Source of the DNA: PALSA-607 sp036510735
Lineage (GTDB): Bacteria > Actinomycetota > Actinomycetes > Acidothermales > Acidothermaceae
DNA: 25,237 nucleotides
Direction of reading: 5' to 3'
NCBI GenBank assembly: GCA_036510735.1
Contig: DATCDK010000041.1
Location: 1-25,237, forward strand
Shown: positions 20,815-25,237 of the stretch, piece after piece
Layout of the letters: the number at the start of each line of letters is the position of its first letter
Numbering within the stretch: the first letter of the stretch is position 1
The notes under the pieces: generated by a model
Seen by the model: the letters and a program-made list of their open reading frames with translations, nothing else
Told to the model about the DNA's origin: nothing
Database searches by the model: none
Position numbers and translations under genes: made by a program

Positions 20815-21267
20815 ATGTCGAGTTCGCCGATTGTTGTCGAGGGTGTCGTTCCGGTAGCCGAGAGCGAGCTCGACGATGTACCGAATCAAATCTGGGCCTA
20901 CGCCATGGATCAGCGGGCATTCGGTCCGCGGAAACTCTGGGTCGTCTTCACGAATGCCGCTGGCCGGCTTCGCACGGTGGCCTACGCCACTCGAACGGAT
21001 CGGCCACTCCTGGCCTTCGAAGCCTGCCTCGACCACCTCGGTGCGGGCCCCGCCGCGGCGGTGGCGCTCTGTGATGAGCCGGTCGTGGCGGGTGCGCTGT
21101 CTACCGACCGTCTCGAGCGATTCACGGAGGCCCGAGTCCTCGCGGCGACGTATGGCGTCCACCTTGTCGACTGGATCGCTTGCGACGATGAGGCCTTTCG
21201 CGCAATTCGGCTCGTCGCTCTCAAACCCAGCGAGCAGCCGGACTGGTGGGACGTCCCGGAATCGTGA
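20815..21267 (+). CDS. Conserved hypothetical protein, 150 aa
   Basis: This soluble protein has no signal or membrane segment. It shows alternating strands and helices (Leu-Trp-Val-Val-Phe-Thr-Asn and Arg-Leu-Arg-Thr-Val-Ala-Tyr-Ala-Thr-Arg), a central Ala-Ala-Ala-Val-Ala-Leu-Cys-Asp-Glu-Pro-Val strand and a C-terminal Leu-Val-Asp-Trp-Ile-Ala-Cys-Asp-Asp-Glu. It resembles orphan proteins found next to tRNA or housekeeping genes in actinobacteria, and the pattern recalls JAB/RadC-like folds only vaguely, without the metal-binding His-x-His. Function is unknown. The ATG is chosen over GTG 20806 because a -10 box lies at the spacing of a leaderless mRNA. It is convergent with the tRNA gene and operon at 21311 onward. 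Confidence 0.75.
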   Translation: MSSSPIVVEGVVPVAESELDDVPNQIWAYAMDQRAFGPRKLWVVFTNAAGRLRTVAYATRTDRPLLAFEACLDHLGAGPAAAVALCDEPVVAGALSTDRLERFTEARVLAATYGVHLVDWIACDDEAFRAIRLVALKPSEQPDWWDVPES

Positions 21268-21310
21268 GATGTGGGCGGCGAGCTGGCCGACATACGGGTG
21301 GAGCAGAGAG

Positions 21311-21383
21311 TGGAGCTTAGGGGACTCGAACCCCTGACCCCTTGCCTGCCAGGCAAGTGCTCTACCAGCTGAGCTAAAGCCCC
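21311..21383 (-). tRNA. tRNA-Ala (anticodon GGC)
   Basis: This is a 73-nt cloverleaf without an encoded CCA. The acceptor stem GGGGCTT pairs with AAGCTCC (one G-U). The D arm is GCTC/GAGC, and the anticodon stem CTTGC/GCAAG closes the loop CTGGCAG, giving anticodon GGC for Ala GCC codons. The T arm is GGGG-TTCGAGT-CCCC. It lies downstream of the histidine phosphatase gene in the same direction. Confidence 0.97.
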
Positions 21384-21448
21384 AAAGTGCCCTTGCGGGC
21401 GTCGGGAAGTCTAGCGGACGCGCAATCGATGCCCGTCGGCCACCGAGA

Positions 21449-22084
21449 TCATCGGTCGTCGCCGACGACGACCTCCGGCAGCGAGCCCGCGTTGTGGTCG
21501 AACAGCCGCCACCCCGACGGCGCCTCACCCATCAGCGACCAGCAGCAGTTCGCCAGCGACCCGAGCGACCGCCAGTACGGCGTCGGCAACCGGATCATCG
21601 ATGCCACGATCGCGCGACCCGCCGCACCATGCGTCACGACGACAAGCGTTCCGCCGTCTGCAAGAGAAACCAGCGCATCGTCGACCGCCGCAACCGCGCG
21701 TTCGCCCACTTCGACGAGACTCTCGCCACCACCGCGCCGTCCGTCTCCGCCGTCTCGCCACTCCGCTGCCTCGACCGGATAACGCTCGGACACCTCGTCG
21801 AACGTGAGTCCTTGCCACGCACCGACGTCGATCTCGCGCAGTCGCGTATCCGTCGCGATCGGCAGCCCGGTGACATCGGCCAGCGCCTGGGCGGTCTCGC
21901 GCGCACGAACAAGATCCGAAGACACAATGGCGGACGGCGAAAAGCCGGCGAGTAGCGCAGCAGCTCGAGCCGCCTGGGCCCGGCCTAGATCATCCAGCGA
22001 GATGTCGAGCTGACCCTGGAACCGTCGCTGCAAATTCCACGCGGTCTGGCCATGCCGCCAGACCAGCACCGTGCGAGTGCCCAC
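21449..22084 (-). CDS. gpgP: Histidine phosphatase, probable glucosyl-3-phosphoglycerate phosphatase type
   Basis: This 211-residue protein of the phosphoglycerate-mutase-like superfamily has Trp-Arg-His-Gly-Gln-Thr (9-14) with the phospho-accepting His11. It also has Ser-Asp-Leu-Val-Arg-Ala-Arg-Glu-Thr-Ala (56-65), the catalytic acid in Arg-Glu-Ile-Asp-Val-Gly-Ala-Trp (83-90), and Thr-His-Gly (151-153). In mycobacteria the gene immediately after rsfS encodes GpgP, which makes glucosylglycerate for methylglucose lipopolysaccharides. Position and family fit, but the substrate is not proven, and other members act on phosphosugars or alpha-ribazole phosphate. The GTG start at 22084 directly follows the rsfS stop with no gap, so translation is coupled. 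Confidence 0.88.
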   Translation of the reverse strand: MGTRTVLVWRHGQTAWNLQRRFQGQLDISLDDLGRAQAARAAALLAGFSPSAIVSSDLVRARETAQALADVTGLPIATDTRLREIDVGAWQGLTFDEVSERYPVEAAEWRDGGDGRRGGGESLVEVGERAVAAVDDALVSLADGGTLVVVTHGAAGRAIVASMIRLPTPYWRSLGSLANCCWSLMGEAPSGWRLFDHNAGSLPEVVVGDDR

Positions 22085-22516
22085 TCAGCCGTGACCCGCC
22101 GCCGCTGCTCCACGCGAGTCGAAGCTCTCGGCGTCCGGCTGATTAAGCCCTATCGTGACGTGCTCGGGGAGCGGGATCTGTGGACAGTCTTTCCACAGCC
22201 TCTCCAGCGCATAGAACGTGTGCTCCTCGGCGTGCTGAACGTGCACGACGATGTCGGAGTAGTCGAGCAGCACCCAGCGACCCTCGTGCTGACCCTCGCG
22301 ACGCGGGGGCTTGGCGCCCATCTCGCGCAGGCGGTCTTCGACGGCGTCGACAATCGACTTCACCTGTCGGTCGTTGGGTGCGGACGCGAGCACGAAGATG
22401 TCGGTGATCGCGAGTCGATCGCTCACGTCAAAGGCTTGTATGTGGTGGGCCAGCTTGTCGGCGGCCGCCTCGGCGGCGGCGACAGCGAGCTCGATAGCTC
22501 GGGGAGATGCGGTCAT
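22085..22516 (-). CDS. rsfS: Ribosome silencing factor RsfS
   Basis: RsfS (IojAP/DUF143) binds ribosomal protein L14 and blocks joining of the subunits when nutrients are scarce. This 143-residue protein is of ordinary length. It shows the core Asp-Ile-Phe-Val-Leu-Ala-Ser-Ala-x-Asn-x-Arg-Gln-Val (39-52), the helix Ile-Val-Asp-Ala-Val-Glu-Asp-Arg-Leu, and Trp-Val-Leu-Leu-Asp-Tyr-Ser-Asp-Ile-Val-Val-His-Val (81-93) leading to Phe-Tyr-Ala-Leu-Glu-Arg-Leu-Trp. An Ala/Gly-rich tail is added at the end. It lies between the LytR_C gene (83 bp upstream) and the phosphatase. No Shine-Dalgarno is visible before its ATG at 22516. Confidence 0.96.
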   Translation of the reverse strand: MTASPRAIELAVAAAEAAADKLAHHIQAFDVSDRLAITDIFVLASAPNDRQVKSIVDAVEDRLREMGAKPPRREGQHEGRWVLLDYSDIVVHVQHAEEHTFYALERLWKDCPQIPLPEHVTIGLNQPDAESFDSRGAAAAGHG

Positions 22517-22599
22517 CGGGGCATCGGGTCAAACAGTCGCATGCGTTGGTGAACTCCTGTCGGTTGGCCGCCCTGAGCAGCGGTCACCCGTCAATGGTC

Positions 22600-24279
22600 T
22601 CATCCTTTGTAGTCGGCCCCGAGTTTCACGAGAACGTCCGCCACCGTAAATCCGTCGTTAGCGACCCGCACGTCCGATATCGGCAGGCCCAGTGAGCGGG
22701 CCACCGCGTCGCCCTGGTCGATCTGCGCCGAGGTCGGTCCGAGGATCACCACGACCGAGGGCGCCGTGGCGTTGGGCATGTCCGCGGTGTTCTGACCCTG
22801 GACGTAAACGAATCCGGCGGCCACCAGCCTCGATCGCGCTGTCTCGCCGAGTCCGGGCGTGCCGACTTGGTTCTGCACGTAGACGCGGTTCCCCGTTGCC
22901 TTCCGGCTGGCCGGAACGGATGACGCGAGTTCCGTGCTGACGAGCGTCGCCGTTTTCGCGGTGTCGAGGGTGTAGGCGTCCTGGCCGGAGCCGGTGGAGA
23001 GCGGGGTGACGGGCAACAACTGGTCGGTCATCGTTCCGGCAGTGTTGTCGGCTGCAAGCCCAAGGAGGAACGTTGCCAATGTCGTGGGCGCGAACGACGT
23101 GGTCGAGCCAGCACCCAGGCTCGCCAACATCGGGGTCAGGGCGGCCTGAGTCTTGGGCAAGCCCGCGAGAACCTGCTTCAGCACGGCGTCGAACCTGGTC
23201 AGCTCGGCCTGGTCGGTGTCCCCCGTGGCCTGGAAGCTCGCAAAGAGCGCAGCGTTGGCTCCGTTCAGTTTCTGCGTACCGGCCGGCACCACGATCGAGG
23301 TCGTCCCGTTCGCGGTGGTCGTGACGTCCTTGTCGACCGCGACGGTCACTCCGCCGATCTTGTCGACCAGTGTGGCGAGGGCGCTTTGAGTCAGCGTCCA
23401 CGATCCGTCGACGGTCACACCGATCAGGTCGGACAACGCTCCGGTCGACGCATTCGGATCTCCAACGCTCAGTGCTTGCCCGAAGGGCATCGACCCGAAG
23501 CCCGGCACCTGCGTCTGCACGTTCGACGGAACGAGAACGACGGCGCCATCGTGGTTGGCCGGGTCGTGGGCAAGCAGTGCGCTGTCGACGGCGACCGCGA
23601 GGCTGCCCTTGAGTTCGATCAGCAACGTGCTCTGGGTACGGCTGGTCGTGGCCGCCACCGGCGCGTTCTTGCCGGACTTGCCCGACCCGCCCGAGAGCAG
23701 CCAAGCAACTAGCCCAACGACAACAACGGGAGCGAGGACGGCGAACAGCAGCCGTCGGCGATCAGCGAACAGGCCGCCGACCGACCCCCTCTTGCCGGAC
23801 GGCGACGACGGGAGGATCTCGTTCCCGAGCGGCAGGACGGCTGGCGCTGATGCGGGTTCAGGCGCGGGCTCAGACTCGGATCGAGCGAGGTCGGTGAGCT
23901 GCTCGGACCAGTCGGCATGCGACGGCTCAGCGTTCTCGAAAGGCTCAACCGTCCAGAAAGACTCGACGGTCCCGACCGGCTCAGTGGTCCCGAGCGGGTT
24001 GTCGCGGTCGAAGTCCGACAGCGGCAGATTGTGGATCACCGGCGCGGACGGCGGGGGTGGCGGCAGCGGCGCAGCAGGCTGGGTAGGGGCCACCGGCACG
24101 AACGCGGGCGCAGCAGCGACCGGCGCGGCGACCGGCGCGGCGACCGGCGCGAAGGCTTCGGCCGTCGGGCTCGCGTAGCCGCCCACACCGACCGCCCCAG
24201 TCTGCGCTGCGGCTGCGCCGACGCCTACGGGCTCGGGCTCGCGACGCGTCGGCTTCGGTCGACCGTGCTTCCCGCTCAC
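22600..24279 (-). CDS. Membrane protein with divergent LCP-like and LytR C-terminal domains
   Basis: This 559-residue protein has a long disordered N-terminal cytoplasmic region (1-175) rich in Pro, Ala and Glu, with Pro-Val-Ala-Ala repeats at 45-57 and a Pro-rich run at 72-77. A membrane helix lies at about 176-196. The external part includes a region similar to the LytR-CpsA-Psr domain (about 215-375, with Leu-Val-Asp-Lys-Ile-Gly-Gly-Val-Thr-Val-Ala-Val and Leu-Asn-Gly-Ala-Asn-Ala). It ends with a LytR_C domain (464-556, with Val-Tyr-Val-Gln-Asn and Gly-x-Pro-Gly-Leu-Gly). The Arg-rich phosphate-binding site of true LCP transferases is not apparent, so it may bind rather than transfer wall polymers. 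The GTG overlaps the nadD stop in a GTGA. An LytR_C gene between nadD and rsfS is a familiar actinobacterial arrangement. Confidence 0.82.
   Translation of the reverse strand: MSGKHGRPKPTRREPEPVGVGAAAAQTGAVGVGGYASPTAEAFAPVAAPVAAPVAAAPAFVPVAPTQPAAPLPPPPPSAPVIHNLPLSDFDRDNPLGTTEPVGTVESFWTVEPFENAEPSHADWSEQLTDLARSESEPAPEPASAPAVLPLGNEILPSSPSGKRGSVGGLFADRRRLLFAVLAPVVVVGLVAWLLSGGSGKSGKNAPVAATTSRTQSTLLIELKGSLAVAVDSALLAHDPANHDGAVVLVPSNVQTQVPGFGSMPFGQALSVGDPNASTGALSDLIGVTVDGSWTLTQSALATLVDKIGGVTVAVDKDVTTTANGTTSIVVPAGTQKLNGANAALFASFQATGDTDQAELTRFDAVLKQVLAGLPKTQAALTPMLASLGAGSTTSFAPTTLATFLLGLAADNTAGTMTDQLLPVTPLSTGSGQDAYTLDTAKTATLVSTELASSVPASRKATGNRVYVQNQVGTPGLGETARSRLVAAGFVYVQGQNTADMPNATAPSVVVILGPTSAQIDQGDAVARSLGLPISDVRVANDGFTVADVLVKLGADYKG
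24108..24150. repeat. 12-bp tandem repeat encoding Pro-Val-Ala-Ala
   Basis: GCGACCGGCGCG-like units occur about three times in tandem and encode Pro-Val-Ala-Ala repeats in the N-terminal disordered part of the LytR_C protein. Being a multiple of three, the array can change copy number without a frameshift. Confidence 0.8.
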
Positions 24280-24905
24280 GCTCGACCCCGGTACAGCCCG
24301 CGCTTGGAGATGTACTGAACGATTCCGTCTGGCACGAGGTACCAGATCGGCTGGTTACCCCTCACTCTTTCGCGACATTCGGTAGAAGAAATTGCCAGCG
24401 CCGGAATCTCGACCAGGCTGACCGCGCCGTCGGGCAACTCGTGCGGCTGCGCCAGCGGGTGACCTGGTCGGGTGACTCCGACAAAATGGGCCAAATCAGG
24501 CAGCATCTCCGCATTCTGCCAGGACAGGATCTGCGCCAGCGCATCGGCACCGGTGATGAAGAAAAGCGATGGGACGGCTCCCCGCGACGTGGTCAGCTCG
24601 TCGCGCAGCTGGATCAGCGTGTCCTTCGTGTACGTCGGACCGGGCCGGTCGATCTCGATCCGGCTGACGGAGAACCTCGGATTCGACGCCGTCGCGATGA
24701 CCGTCATGAGGTAGCGATCTTCGGCCGGCGACACCGCCTGGTCGGCCTTCTGCCAGGGCGCGCCCGCCGGCACGAAGATCACCTCGTCAAGGCCGAACTT
24801 GCTCGCAACCTCACTCGCCGCGACCAGGTGCCCGTGATGGATCGGATCGAACGTGCCGCCCATGACCCCGACCCGCGGGCCGCCCACGGGCGTCCCCGCA
24901 CTCAC
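24276..24905 (-). CDS. nadD: Nicotinate-nucleotide adenylyltransferase
   Basis: NadD makes deamido-NAD from nicotinate mononucleotide and ATP. From the GTG at 24905 it has 209 residues. The nucleotidyltransferase motif Gly-Gly-Thr-Phe-Asp-Pro-Ile-His-His-Gly-His lies near residues 16-26, Val-Pro-Ala-Gly-x-Pro-Trp-Gln-Lys follows, and the C-terminal Ile-Ser-Ser-Thr-Glu-Cys-Arg matches the ISSTxIR signature. The GTG 22 nt after the proA stop has only a GGCGG directly before it. Another GTG at 24887, close to the conserved strand, is also possible. It overlaps the next gene by 4 bp (GTGA). Confidence 0.95.
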   Translation of the reverse strand: MSAGTPVGGPRVGVMGGTFDPIHHGHLVAASEVASKFGLDEVIFVPAGAPWQKADQAVSPAEDRYLMTVIATASNPRFSVSRIEIDRPGPTYTKDTLIQLRDELTTSRGAVPSLFFITGADALAQILSWQNAEMLPDLAHFVGVTRPGHPLAQPHELPDGAVSLVEIPALAISSTECRERVRGNQPIWYLVPDGIVQYISKRGLYRGRA

Positions 24906-24927
24906 CCGCCGTAGCTCACTCGGTGTC

Positions 24928-25237
24928 TCAACGGAGGTGCCCGTCGCCCACCACGACGTACTTCGTCGACGTGAGCTCAGGCAATCCCATCGGACCTCGC
25001 GCGTGCAGCTTCTGCGTGGAGATGCCGATCTCGGCCCCGAATCCGAACTCGCCGCCATCGACGAATCGGGTCGACGCGTTGACGAGCACGGCCGCTGCAT
25101 CGACTTCGGCGATGAAGGTCCGCGCGGCAGCTTGCGATCGCGTGACGATCGCCTCGCTGTGTGCAGTGCCGTGCTTCCTGATGTGTGCGATGGCTGCATC
25201 AATAGACGGGACGACGGCTGCTGCGATGTCGAGTGAG
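24928..25237 (-). CDS. proA: Gamma-glutamyl phosphate reductase, C-terminal part
   Basis: The frame enters at the window edge and ends at TGA 24930-24928, giving about 102 C-terminal residues of ProA, which reduces gamma-glutamyl phosphate to glutamate semialdehyde in proline synthesis. Recognisable are His-Ser-Glu-Ala-Ile-Val-Thr, Asp-Ala-Ala-Ala-Val-Leu-Val-Asn-Ala-Ser-Thr-Arg-Phe-Val-Asp-Gly, Phe-Gly-Phe-Gly-Ala-Glu-Ile-Gly-Ile-Ser-Thr-Gln-Lys and Ala-Arg-Gly-Pro-Met-Gly-Leu, all hallmark ProA segments. The 5' part lies outside the window. proA directly upstream of nadD is the usual actinobacterial order. Confidence 0.97.
   Translation of the reverse strand, partial: SLDIAAAVVPSIDAAIAHIRKHGTAHSEAIVTRSQAAARTFIAEVDAAAVLVNASTRFVDGGEFGFGAEIGISTQKLHARGPMGLPELTSTKYVVVGDGHLR

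Noticed and set aside
21386..21413. Separate promoter or terminator around the tRNA-Ala gene
   Set aside because: TAGACT 25 nt upstream fits a loose -10 but no -35 is visible, and the small GCCC/GGGC stem is too weak to call.
1..25237. CRISPR arrays, insertion sequences, integrases or phage genes
   Set aside because: No regularly spaced repeats with unique spacers, and no transposase, integrase or phage structural protein was recognised in any frame.

Overview
The window is high-GC actinobacterial DNA. The evidence is the gene set and order: proA–nadD–LytR_C protein–rsfS–histidine phosphatase–tRNA-Ala, and leuS–degV–comEA–comEC, both familiar from actinomycetes. F420-type and cell-wall-binding-repeat proteins, frequent GTG starts and -10 boxes placed for leaderless mRNAs point the same way. 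I cannot name the genus.

Layout, left to right. 1-5240 is accessory: an unrecognised minus-strand gene (121-669), a large secreted protein joining a kelch-like region to three cell-wall-binding type 2 repeats (964-2955), a long non-coding stretch, a probable lipoprotein (3545-4426) and a small conserved-looking orphan (4695-5066). Short direct and inverted repeats surround the last two. 5242-13755 is a minus-strand housekeeping block read leuS, degV, comEA, comEC, then a polysaccharide-type tyrosine kinase. leuS has a leader of its own: a probably leaderless 10-residue peptide with three consecutive Leu codons, followed by a textbook intrinsic terminator just upstream of the leuS ribosome binding site. 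13756-14188 has no gene but holds three minus-strand hairpins with C-rich loops, resembling the actinobacterial 6C RNA.

14189-17077 is a minus-strand accessory cluster: a YCII-like gene with a frameshift, an F420-dependent (LLM) oxidoreductase, a beta-helix protein with a frameshift, and a SAM methyltransferase. 17249-21267 is mostly plus strand: a secreted alkaline-phosphatase-superfamily enzyme with a possible PHO-box-like promoter, a remnant of a sensor-type protein, peptide deformylase, an orphan ribbon-helix-helix antitoxin with a truncated MazF-like toxin, and a conserved hypothetical protein. 21311-25237 is the minus-strand operon proA (partial)–nadD–LytR_C–rsfS–phosphatase with tRNA-Ala(GGC) at its end.

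The most interesting signals are the leuS leader/attenuator, the 6C-like RNA, a ComEC whose metallo-beta-lactamase domain lacks its metal-binding motif and carries a 21-bp minisatellite, and the decayed MazEF-type locus. No CRISPR array, insertion sequence or prophage was seen.
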